From Acanthopleura granulata (lineage: Eukaryota; Mollusca; Polyplacophora; Chitonida; Chitonidae), in contig JABBOT010000014.1 of the NCBI GenBank assembly GCA_016165875.1, positions 1,421,341-1,485,340 on the forward strand: a DNA stretch of 64,000 nt, in the 5' to 3' direction. The notes under the pieces were generated by a model that saw only the letters and a program-made list of their open reading frames with translations, had not been told where the DNA came from and did no database searches. Made by a program: the position numbers and the translations under genes. Positions 34,506-46,000 of the stretch are shown piece by piece (position 1 is the stretch's first letter; every line of letters begins with the position of its first letter).

Positions 34506-34973
34506 CGAATTGCCAGGAGTAAATTATCAATCCAGGTCAGTCACCTATCAGACAACTTGATGTCAAATCGCAGCCAAAACAATGAGAACTGAAAGTCTTT
34601 GTAACGTCTAAATTAAAGGGTGCATAGCTTCTGATTGATGCGTAGGTAAAATATAAATAAAGTATGCACAATTTCTGAAACACGTTTTCACAAGGCTTAA
34701 ACACTGCATTCACACGTGAGTGTCGAATAAAGTGGGCGCAAATTAAAATCAAACAAAGCAAAAACGGTTCCACAACGTTTGATTATGTCTTAGCTTACAT
34801 CTAAAATAAAGATTGGACAACTTCTGCAATAATGCCCTGGAAACGGATGATGGAGGTTCTATCCTGTGAGTGGTCATGCCAAAAACATTCAAACTACCAC
34901 GCTCAGAACTTCCTCCCTCAGCCGACAGGCCAAACACAGGCAAAAAAAGCCGGAATACAGTGTCTCTCATAAA

Positions 34974-35063
34974 GTTTATTTATCTATTTGACTGGTGTTC
35001 AACCTTTCCGTCGGCGACCAGCAATATAGAGGGAGGAAACAGGACAGAACCCGGGAGAACACA
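34974..35063 (-). mobile_element. SINE-A fragment, degenerate
   Basis: TTTATTTATCTATTTGACTG then GAGGGAGGAAACAGGACAGA: tail and core on the minus strand. The following 35064-35883 includes one MITE-type end (35719-35772) and otherwise nothing recognised. Confidence 0.65.
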
Positions 35064-35883
35064 ATAAGTTTCAAATGCATACTTTTTATTTTTTGTGATG
35101 TTGCAACTGCATGAGCTGGGCGTCAAAACCGACATTCGTACACCAGCCGTGAACTAAATTTGGCGTTCTAGGTTAAAAAAAATGGCAAAAACAAAGTTCA
35201 ACACGAACTACCCGGGGAAAAAGAAAGCACAAAAGTAAAACATTAGGACGGATTCATGTTAGTTTTCAGTGATGACGGAGAGACACGAGTTAAAACAATG
35301 CCAAGATATCGCAGTTGAAAATATAAGCAACATGGGGTACATTGACAAAATCAAAAGCGCCGCCATGTTACCAGTTTTAACCAATGAGACGCCAGTTTTT
35401 TTCTATGACCCGAGAAGACAAATGTTTCCACAGACGTCATGTGAACGATTTTCAATAGCCATATCTACGTTTGGTAAGACTAACGCGACACACTGTTGCC
35501 GGCCAATCCCATGGATTACCAAGTACGTCAGAAAAAAAAATGTCTCTGGCAGTGCCTGTTTCCATCCCTCTTCCGAAAAAATCCCAAGGTTTTATAATCT
35601 TTTAGGTACAAACTTAAAATGCGATTTAAAACCTTAGACCAAGTGAGTTAAAATTGGTACCTCTTGATAAATATTATGTTATGCCACATTTAGCAAAATA
35701 AATGCCATAAACTGCTTATTATCTCGATGTTTTAAGTTTTGAATTTAGTCAAAAATCGCTTTGTGGAATCTACCACAGGTCTTTCTGGCGTGACGTAAAT
35801 GCAGTAGTGTTATGTGTCTTTCCATGTCGCTCGGTGTGCTGGCCTCGGTATTAAGACACGTATTTTAAAGAGACACCGTTACG

Positions 35884-35939
35884 CCATTTATTTATTTATT
35901 TAACTGGTTTTTCTACGCCGTACTCAAGAATGGTTTACT
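35884..35939 (-). mobile_element. SINE-A-type 3' tail
   Basis: CATTTATTTATTTATTTAAC, then CTACGCCGTACTCAAGAATG. It joins directly onto the repeat at 35940-36115, suggesting another element that ends in the same tail. Confidence 0.72.
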
Positions 35940-36115
35940 TTTTGTATTTTGAGGATTAGCTCATCATTACGCAGTGAATGATTTTTAAAGTATGGCAATC
36001 AAAAACAATCAAAGAATGAAACAAATCTCTTTCCCAAACAAACACGTTTCAGTCGTTGTTACCTTCAGCATTACCCCTGAAGATTCAGTAACATAAATAT
36101 TGGTATTCTGAATTG
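35940..36115 (-). repeat. Dispersed repeat X, copy 1
   Basis: The reverse complement matches about 40815-40983. Shared blocks include TGAATCTTCAGGGG, CATTCTTTGATTG (ATTCTTTGATTG in copy 2), TTTGATTGCCATACTTTAAA and GCGTAATGATRAGCTAATCC. Clearly diverged (roughly 80% by eye). Confidence 0.72.
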
Positions 36116-36117
36116 AT

Positions 36118-36550
36118 TTATTTATTTATTTGATTGGTGTTTTACGTCGTACTCAAGAATATTTCACTTATACGACGGCGGCCAACATTATGGTGAGAGG
36201 AAACCGGGCGGAGCCAGGGGAAATCCACGACCATCCGCAGGTTGCTGGCCGACCTTCCCACTTACGACCGAAGAGAAACCGTCATGCATTTGTAATATGT
36301 CCAAAATGACGCTGAAAATGACATGATCTCGAATCAAACGAAAGTAAATTTAACTGAAAATCGTTGGAACAGTTTGAAAATATGTGGTTTATTCTTTGAT
36401 TTAGATTGGTTTACAGATGCTACAAGGCAAGATGTGTATACGCCATATGTTATGATTTAAATCATCCTATTTGTCATAAATAACCAAACATCCCATACAT
36501 GCTAACCTTGCTCAATTTCAGAACCAATTACGGCCTTGTTGCTCTTGCTC
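36118..36550 (-). mobile_element. Composite retroelement: unique head plus SINE-A 3' body, copy 2
   Basis: Inverted, nearly identical copy of 28181-28592. It has an intact tail of AAAT units and a fuller SINE body (the GCCGCCGTCG block is kept), so it is the better reference copy. Only a few differences are seen in the unique head. Confidence 0.82.
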
Positions 36551-37998
36551 AGTGAACTGTTTTGATGACCATCGATACGCAAATTCTGTAAATTAATTTT
36601 TTGTGAAGAATCATAGCGTAGAGTGTAGAGAAACATCGATACATCTTCGTATCATGATATTTGTACCTAAGCGTCAGGTTTTTCCAAGAGACATTTTGAG
36701 TTGACACCAACTCAAAACTTTTTTGAGTATATTTCAATGGCACAGCAGTGCTTGTTCCAGAATTATCGTGAGTTACTTCTTGTACAGCTCTCTGGTTAAT
36801 ATTACTGACGAAAGTTTAGAGTATATTTTCTTGAACCTGGGATAAATCGAGCTTTGTAAGGAGAAAATGACACAACGACTCTGTGCTTTATGCTGTAACA
36901 TTTATTCGTCCTGTACGAAATTCTGTGGAGATGTAGAAAATGAATCACCAGAGACCCCCCCCCCCAAAAAAAACCAAACAAAACAAAACAAAAAACAGTC
37001 GTTCAAACATTAAAATCCATTTAAATTGGTTAACAAATATAGTGAGTTTTACTACACAGAGAATCTATTGTTTTTCCCTTCAAATGCTCCTGACATCAAT
37101 TTTAGAGACACAGCGATATCCGTGCTTTTTTATGGTCACGTTACACTGTCACAACACAAACAGTGTATATTTTAGGAGAAAAATGCTTCTAGCGAAATTT
37201 TGACGAAAGCGTGCCAAATCACACCCTTTCACGCACGTGTTTCCGCCTGAGGAATATTTTTAATTCCCCAAAGTGCAGCTAGTTCGTTTAAATCAAGAGC
37301 TCGGTGACCTTATTGGCCATCGAAAACTGATGTGACATGTTCTTCCGAAATTTCCAATGTTAATCCGCTTGTAAGTCCTTCTGTCTGCACCAATTAACCG
37401 CCGACCATCATTGGCCAGTTTAAGACGCACCGCGCGCATCAGCGGGTTCACAAAGTGCAAGCAGATTCCTCCTCGAAAGATCATCCAGTACATTTATTTG
37501 TATAGCCCTTATGTATGAATAAATCGATTTTGTGAGTGCATGTATATTTATAATTCACCAGTATAGTATGTTGGCCTGAGGACTACAGGTGATATACTTC
37601 TGAAGGCGCCTGTTTAACGACGGTTTATGCATAACTGTCAGCTAATTGCACTTGCTTGTGTCTGACTCAATCTTGACAGTCAGACATTGTCATACATGTA
37701 AACGTAGAAATTTTGTACTAACTCGGACGCCCACAGTAAGGCTGACTGGGGGTACCAGTTGGACAGAACCTTGTGCGGCTTTACCATCACCGTTCGCATG
37801 GCACCTGAATCATGCCCTGACGAAAAGCCTCCTACGAAACGGCGAATCTTGGGTTCGAACACGCTGTCTCATTGATCACAACATTGTCTGCTTAGAGCGT
37901 GACTAACGCATAATGAGCCATTTCATGACATAAATGAACCCTTCTGTTACAGCATTTCTATTCTGCAAGATGCATGATTGAGATAAACGTCTATATGT
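36551..37998. other. Intergenic, no gene supported
   Basis: AT-rich, with a short C-run then A-rich stretch near 36955-36995. No family motif in any of the small open frames. Confidence 0.5.
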
Positions 37999-38002
37999 AC
38001 AT

Positions 38003-38245
38003 TCATCTCATTTATTCATCCGCTCTTTCCATGTTGTCACATATCATCTCATTTATTCATCAACTCTTTCCATGTTGTGACATATCATCTCATTTATTCA
38101 TCAACTCTTTCCATGTTGTCACATATCATCTCATTTATTCATCAACTCTTTCCATGTTGTGACATATCATCTCATTTATTCATTAACTCTTTACATGGTG
38201 TTATATATCATCTCATTCATTCATAATCTCTTTGGATGTCGTTAC
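38003..38245. repeat. 41-bp minisatellite, about six copies
   Basis: The anchor TCATCTCATTTATTCAT recurs at 38003, 38044, 38085, 38126 and 38167 (exact 41-bp period), then decays from 38208 onward. Confidence 0.93.
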
Positions 38246-38567
38246 ATGTCTCATTCTTTCATCTCGGGATGTATAAAATAATATCACTCTATTTATTCTA
38301 TAATATTTAACATTTATTTAACTCATTTAGCGTTCTATTCTTTTTCTACACTTTTGGCAAAACATCGGATGATGGAATGGTTAAACACATATATGTTCTG
38401 ACTTTGGTTACGTCATGTGGCCGGTCTTAGTGCGGATATTTTTGCAGCCAATTCGTGATTAAAGAATAGCCGACTCACTGGCTGGGCGATTAAATCCATA
38501 AAACAAAGGAGGAACATTACGAAACCGACATAATGGTGGAATAAATGAATTAATTTCTTATGAATAA

Positions 38568-38725
38568 TTTATTTCTTTCATTGTTACTTTACCCCGTACG
38601 CAAAAATATTTCACTTATATGAAGGCGGCCACCATTATGGTGGGAGGAAACTGGGCAGAGCTCGGGGGAAACCCACGACCATCCGCAGGTTGGTGGTAGA
38701 TCTTCTCACGTTCGGCAGGAGTGGG
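38568..38725 (-). mobile_element. SINE-A copy, 5' truncated
   Basis: Minus-strand tail (CCCCGTACGCAAAAATATTT), core (CCACCATTATGGTGGGAGGA, CCACGACCATCCGCAGGTTG) and the start of the linker. Confidence 0.85.
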
Positions 38726-38925
38726 TCGAATGATTTCATGCATTTAGCATTGAATGATTAAATGAATTGATTAGTGGATAAATGAATAAATATACAAATG
38801 AATATTACAACGGAGCAAACAAACGCTCAAAAAGGCCACATATATTTAATTCTTGCTTAACATCATACAAACTGATAAATTTGTTCCCAACATAACTCTG
38901 ATGAAAGGAAAGGCACGATAAGATA

Positions 38926-39080
38926 AAGTTATGGTGAGAGAAAAGGCCATTGAAAAGAGCTATTGTGCCTGAAAATCCCTTAGATTTAGATTCTTTTTCC
39001 GCCAAATTAAACAGTAAAATGTTTTGATTGTATGTCAGATTTCTGGTCCATATTGAAAACCAGTGATGTCAAGCCGACTT
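38926..39080 (+). mobile_element. Fragment related to the TTAA MITE at 49441
   Basis: Shares GTTATGGTGAG, GCCAAATTAAA, then TTTTGATTGT and a following CCAGTGATGTC or CCAGTGACGTC block, in the same order and spacing as 49470-49625. No clear terminal repeats found here. Confidence 0.55.
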
Positions 39081-40814
39081 TCCTGTGGCAGTAAAGCAGA
39101 ATTTTAATGTCATTACCTTTTTCATACGCTGGCAAAAGTTACAGAAGTACTTTTCACCAGAACTCCAAAGCTGAACATAAAGGTGTACAAAAATTTTTGT
39201 CATGACACAGTTGAAGCACATTATCAATATTGTCTAGAAAGCTCACCATACAATCAAGGCACGACAGCGTTCAACATCATAACCCTATTTTTCCGGGGTC
39301 TTTCGCTTTAAAATATCTAGTACGACACTGCTTTAATAATTTTTTATTTAGGACAGTTGACGTGTCGCAGGAGGAAGTGCCAAAAGTGACTCCAGATGTC
39401 AAAACGGTTTAATTTCCGCCGAGACAGCAACATAAAAAAAAATGTTGGAATTTTACTCTGGAGTATGTAACAGATTTTATGACTCGTGGCAAGTCTCTGT
39501 CAGGGTCAACATGTTAACCTTATCCCATGACCGATTCAATTTTTAGTTGCGACAACAGATATTTAAAACCCGGTTTATACTCCAAACCTACGTCATTATT
39601 ATACGCGGTTGTATCGTATTCCAACGTAAATATTTTGAAACCGCTGTTTTCATTGAAGACTTTCGAGTGGACGGGTATGCATATGACTAATTCATTATAC
39701 GACACAGAGCAGGTGTTGTCCTAGTGGAAATGGTAACGCATACAAGAGCCACTGCTTACGTCAGCTTGTGTTGTTGTGGCGCGTGTTCTGTCTGCGAAAT
39801 GTAAAGTTGAGTGGCAACTAAGACAAAACATTAAAGTCTCCGATATCTGATTAAATTACTGGGACATTTCATTCTCATCCTGTTTCCCCAGGAAGATTGA
39901 AGACTGCAGCTCTATAGAGAATAACCAGTTTCATCGTAGTCAGAACAAGTGTCATTTTTACCTCCGATCTATAATAAAAGAACATTTCGAAATATTGATG
40001 TCGGACTGTCTACTCAGCCCAGTTAAAATCTCCAGAACTGTGTGTTCCCCAAACACTGAGTGACCGTTTTATTGTACAGCATTGTGTTGTATCGAGTATT
40101 GGTGAGTTTATTTCGCCGAATTCGGAAATGCTATTCGCGACTTCATAAAATGGTGCATCACGATATCCTGGTAGAGAAATAACTGGAATAATTAATTGGA
40201 CAACGTGTAAATCACCAAATCATTATATATCTTTGCCCAGTATGAAACAGCTCAGAAGGCGTCATTGCCAAAGCCTGTATGTGGGCATGGGGAAAATCTC
40301 GGCCAGTGTATGTAACTAGGTCAGTATGACGTCATTGTTTGGGAGGCCCCAATTGGTTGACTGAGTTTTCGCACCTCACGTGGAACGGGCTTGTTCACAT
40401 GTTGAGGATGGTTTTCTCACTGATGTGTGGAAAGTTCTGGTTACCAAAGCAACAGCTGTCCAGTACCGATATAATTATGGTTACCCTTGTCAGCCTCGGG
40501 TGAGAGATGCGTGTTTAGATCTACTGGCCGTGTCTTAATCGTTTATGCTTCCTTTAAAGAGAATAAGCACACTTCTTCAGAAAGGAGAGCTCGTTCGTGT
40601 GAAAAAATTCTGGGTGTAACCTAAATGTATCACAATACGTGATGTTCAAATGTAAATGTAAAAAATAAGTGTCACAACAGTGAAATATTCATCTAATAAC
40701 AAGCGATAAACGATATCATACAGACACACTTGAATTGCATAGGCATGTAAGTTGATCGAATGACAGATGAAAAATCGCGACATGAAAGAAGAGTTAATCT
40801 TTCAACACCACTTC
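39081..40814. other. Intergenic, no gene supported
   Basis: No exon or repeat of the recognised families seen; one TGACGTCA occurs near 40325. Confidence 0.5.
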
Positions 40815-40983
40815 AGGATAGTAATATTTATGATATTGAATCTTCAGGGGACAATGCTGAAAATAACAATGAAACTTTATTTGGGAGAGAGATTTACATG
40901 ATTCTTTGATTGTTTTTGATTGCCATACTTTAAAAAATTATTAACTGCGTAATGATAAGCTAATCCTCGTCAAAATACAGAGA
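40815..40983 (+). repeat. Dispersed repeat X, copy 2
   Basis: Inverted relative to 35940-36115. Unlike copy 1 it is not followed by a SINE-A-type tail. Confidence 0.7.
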
Positions 40984-42300
40984 GAAGACCCCATGCAGAC
41001 ATAAAACTGCGAGTTCCTGTTGATTATTGTGTTGAAAATACCAGACATTCAGTGGGACGAGTTTGAATGGAATGGAAAGAAGAGCTGTTTTCAAACCAGT
41101 GGTAGAACAACGATCGAGTGTGTTCAGCGACATGGAAATGAACAGCTATTAACAAAATATGTATTGAAATGAGTATATTAACAGAAATACACAATGTCAC
41201 ACAAACAGCAGGGACAGGGTCATCTACAAATTCCCCTATCCCAGGTTTGTTTTGAACTCTCATCGCGAGTGTCCCTGGGCTTTCAGATACGGAGAACCGG
41301 CTGTCGACTGGATAAATATAAGAGACGGTTATCTACAAAATATCCAGTAAGTGCACCGAAATTACACGCATTAACAGAAGGCAGCTTCTATGTCGTCAGG
41401 GATACAGGAGAAATATGACCGTTAATTATAATGCAAAATCGGCAGGAAATGGATTCGAATATCTGACTCCATTTTTATCAAGAATTAACTGATTTTATCG
41501 ACGTTACATTTCGTCACATAGCTTGGTTGCGTCATTCTATTTCATGAAACCATCCAAGATATGACGGATGCCAGGAAACAATGTAAATTTACTTTTTTAT
41601 TAGTTGTACATATGTAATTAATTTCAGTGGTGTCATCTAAACCACCTGTAACTTCTATAGGTATATTCTATCTAGGTTTTAATGAAACTGAATTCGACCA
41701 ATTGATTTGTTTCACCTCCTGGCCAAGTTCCTCTGACACTTAACATTATTCGAGTTCGACAACGTCTCAATATTAACTCACTCCCTGGTGCAGTTTCATC
41801 TGGTAAGTTGGTTACAGTAAATGTGTCGGTTGGCTTAGTTTGCCTGTGGGTGATCTTGTGGCTGTAGACACAGCAAACAGACATCAGAGCATCAGTGATC
41901 GCGTTTCCTAGTCCCAGACAGCCCTGGTATGTTCCAGCCTCTACTACAACAAATCGCGCTGTAGGCGAGTGGCCATGCCCGTGTTGTTGTTTTGACTGCC
42001 TTCACCAAACTCTTTCCGCCAGTGACGTTCTCCGGGGTATCGGCTTTATTTACCATTTCACTGCACGCCTGGAGTTTTATTGGCAGTCATTAAAAGCGGC
42101 GTGCCCTTCCTGTACCGGGTTGTGGGCCTGTGTATCGTACGGAATTAGTGCGCGTGAAGACTGCGGAAGGGCCTCAGACGTAAAGCAGGTTGTCGGTTTA
42201 TTGCTCCACCCTTCCAAACACAGTCAAGGTTGGGCGGGAACTAGTTCACGTGTTTACGATCGATTCTTTCGTGAAATACAAGTCACCACAAAAAGAAAAA
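40984..42300. other. Upstream region of the TGF-beta-like gene
   Basis: GC content rises from about 41900 toward the promoter. A 176-aa open frame at 41895-42425 shows no family motif and runs through the TATA box, so it is not annotated as a gene. Confidence 0.5.
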
Positions 42301-42302
42301 AA

Positions 42303-42356
42303 TACGTCACTGTCTTTCAAAGGTTTATAAAAGGGGCCGACAGGGCACCCGCACTG
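42303..42356 (+). promoter_or_regulatory. Putative TATA promoter of the TGF-beta-like gene
   Basis: TATAAAAG at 42326-42333 is preceded by a CRE half site TACGTCAC at 42303-42310. Transcription would start near 42356, leaving a 5' UTR of about 560 nt that could contain an intron. Only the motif and its position are seen; start site use is inferred. Confidence 0.5.
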
Positions 42357-42912
42357 ACGAGAAGTTTTACAGTTCCTTCGGCTGGTTGCCTGCTTTTCAC
42401 AGACACGCAAGAGTTGTTGATTTAACTTTTGTTCATTAAGCACTTCATGTCGCGTTTGTATATTGACTAAGGATATTTAATGCTTGGTCTTTCTTCCTGG
42501 AAATCCGATGACATTTATTCCATCATTTCTCAATCCATGGACTCTGCGAGTACTGCTGGGGAAACATTTCAAACGGATAACGTGAGTCTCGTTTTCTTGA
42601 CGAACAATTGAAGAGAGGTGATGGAGAAAAGTGAAGGTATCTAACCAGGAGAACGAAGAAGAGGGGCTCCAGAGGAAGTGAACAAGTGCATGACACTGGA
42701 CAACGAAGAAATCTGACAAAGTTTGAAGATAAAAAATCCATTATTTTAGACAAACTAAAACCTCAGAAAAGTTGGGACTTTTGACATCTAGGAAACTGTT
42801 TCCGCATTTCGCTACCAAAAAAAAGTAACATTTTCTTTTTCCGCTGGACACCGCTCTGCACACTTTTGACGCCATTTCAGATTGATTTGTCTGTGAATCT
42901 CTATTTGTTAAT

Positions 42913-43067
42913 ATGGACGTGTTGAAGAAATTAGCGACTTTACTTTGGCTGATCGTCTGCGTAGAGTATGGACGGAACAGTGTGGTTCGGAGGGACGTGG
43001 AGGATGTCACGGACCCGATGGTGACCATACCACACTCAGAAGAGATCGCCACCATGGCCCTCAACCC
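42913..43067 (+). CDS. TGF-beta-like exon 1 (signal peptide)
   Basis: Encodes MDVLKKLATLLWLIVCVEYG, a signal peptide, then a short linker to ATMALN. Donor GTAAGT. The ATG has A at -3 and G at +4. Confidence 0.88.
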
Positions 43068-46000
43068 GTAAGTCCAGTCTTTCTTTTTCATTTGCCGTAA
43101 GTCACCTAATATTTCCTCTGGCAAAATTCTTCATTTTTCTTTGTTTCCTAGAGCTCTTCGCCTATCCTGGAAACCTAAACTGCCATGACTTTAGTTATTT
43201 ATTTTGCTTATGGCTTAGGGTCCTAACCGTCCTAGAAAGGTGTACGAAAGTTTGTTGTGAAGGTGAGATGGTATACCCTACTGGAAAAATGTGGGCAACA
43301 GATGTATTGATTTATCACCATTATTTGCTCCTAAAAATGCGTTGATTTGGGTGAAGTTTTAGATTGATTAGAGTAGTCCCATTCACAAAAGCAAAGCTAA
43401 TTTGACTCACTGGGAGCTCTTATTCTAAGCGTCAAAATCCTACACCCTTAAAGAGCGACAGCTCAGTGTGAGGCACATTTTATGTGGTGCGTGTTGAAGT
43501 GCGGTGGTTACGAAAGGGATGTTCAGTGCCCAGAGCACTTCGGCAACGAAGCAAAAACATTGACTTGTTCTAATGTGGTAGGCTTGAGCCGGCTGCATTA
43601 TTTAATGTACTTAATTTAACCTTGTCCCTAACATCACATCAGAGGCGTACGGAGGGTCCCTGTCTATCAGCATATTAAGAACCGGAACTGATCGTTGTTT
43701 TTTGCATACCTTGTTGAGAGTTAAAGAAAGAGCAAACAGACTAAAAAGAGCTTTCGAACTTTTACTTGCATGGCGTGTGGAATGCGGAATAAATCCTGTA
43801 CCTGCCTCACTCCTAAATGGCTTTTAAATAGTCACTTAAGAAGGCATACTTAGACATGTTTTTAAATACTCCTAAATGCTAATACATGTACTGCTAAGCG
43901 AAAGTGTACTTGTACCGAGTGTTGGGTAACATGCAATATAATTAAAGTCAAATCATGGGTTAACCATAACTGGAGCGACGCAATATTTCATCTGCATCTA
44001 CTTATTCCATTTAATTGCTTCATTTTCTTATAGTTCATTTTGGCACTTCTGTTTGAAGTTAAATATGAATGAATTAATTTCCCTCGCACCCTTCCGGAAA
44101 GTTGCGTGCGCATTTATCAAACGGAAATTTTCCCCGGACTTTTCCAGACATTTCATGTCTAGAAAATCAGCTGTCTTCCCTGCATCACAAACAAATGTGG
44201 ACTGTTTCTCTCTTACATGCTACATCAGCTTTATTTACAACTAATATGTATTACTTCATGATTAGAAAACCAATTGCCTGTCTGAGCAGCTTCAGAATCC
44301 CGTGGGTCACAGAGTTCTTTGTTGACGCCACTACACGCGAGTTTTTCCAGTCCACTCAGTGCGCGTCTGCTTAATTCTATCAACGTTTCATTTTTGGAAT
44401 AATAATACTCCAGAGCACAACTGGCGCTTGCGAGCACCTGGATACCACGTGATCTAAAAATTATGTCGCCCATCAGTATATTTAATATTTGAGTGCAGAA
44501 TAAAAAAATTTTCGCTTATACGACGGCGGCCAGCATTATGGTGGGAGGAAACCTGGCATACCGTTGGAGAAACCCATGACCATCCGCACGTCGAAGGCTG
44601 ACCTTCCCACGTACTGCCGGAGAGGAAGCCAGCATCAAAAGACGTTTTTTGAACAGTTAAACAAACAATTCCTGAAAATTTATACATCTTAACATACTCA
44701 GTGTTTAGCATATTGTCGGATGGTATAAACAGAGGATTTCTTTTAAAATTAAGATGTTCTTCAAGCTTATCGCCAAGTTCGACATTCGCGTGTCATTCAT
44801 AAACGGTAAAGGGTCGTTTCAGTTAAGTCGGGAATCGCAAGTACTGATACATTCCCTAGCCCCTTCGAACCCGTTGATTTATTTATTTAGCTGATCGGTG
44901 TTTTACGCCGTGCTCAAGAATTTTTGACTTACACGACGGCGGCCAGCATTATGGTGGGTGGAAACTGGGCAGAGCTCGGGGGAAACCCACGACCATCTGC
45001 AGGAAGCTGGCAGATCTTCCCACGCACGACCGGGGAGGAAGCCAGCGCCTGGACTTGAACTCCCAGCGACCACATTGGTGGAGGCATAGCGCGCTGACCG
45101 ACAGAGCCACGGAGCCCGCCCCCCTCCTCCCCGCTCGTCGAGCCCGTGACCTCTTCGCAAAGGCCCGGGAAACTTCGTATCGACTCTAGTAGTACTTTCG
45201 ACAGGCTAGGGACTCGTATGGAGTGTCATCGTGAATCGCCGCCGAATATGTATAAAGAGGTTAAGTTGCTAAACGTTTCATCCGGAGACTTCGTCATTGT
45301 CGATGATTTGGATGAACAAGGTGTCTCGTGTAGCCTATTGTTTGTGTTTGGTCGCGTCTGTTTGGACAAGACTTGAGCTCTTGGCACGTCATAACGAGCA
45401 TCTGTGTGAATGGATGCAGCCAATCTCGACAGAGGGACTATTTGCTTGTTCGCACAGCGGAAACTTTTGTCTCTGTTGTAAATTGGACGCCATCGGTACC
45501 AAGGGGAATAACTCGTTCGCGACGTTTGGTACGTCACGTAAATAAGGTGTACCCTTGTTCCTTGAAATTGTGACAGGAATATAATAAAACGCTTTCCCGT
45601 TGACATTCTTAAAATGGTGCAAAAATGGCTGCTAATTGCATAACAGTCTGCTGGCGTAGTAAACTATGATTCCTGAATGGGTACCCAGGTCGAACGCTCT
45701 AACCCCACTGAGCACTTTGCAAGTGCGCGTATATAATTTAAGTGGAAGATATTTTCCGCGGTCGGGTAGTGCAAATAAATTGACACCTGCGTGTCACATT
45801 CATGTCAACAATGTCACTGTATGGCACGTCTAAACCAAACACACAACATTCCCCACTCCCAAGTTGTACTAATGTGCTGTGTGAAACCTTGGGTTTGCCT
45901 ACATTGAGCAATGCAGCTGGGTGATGCAAGGAATGTGTTGGCCTAAATTGCGGATTGCATGTACATCAGCTGCTTGATATTTAATGTTGCTTCCATTGAC

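Noticed and set aside
41895..42425. 176-aa plus-strand open frame
   Set aside because: No family motif; it crosses the TATA box and probable start site of the TGF-beta-like gene, so it is more likely chance in GC-richer promoter DNA.
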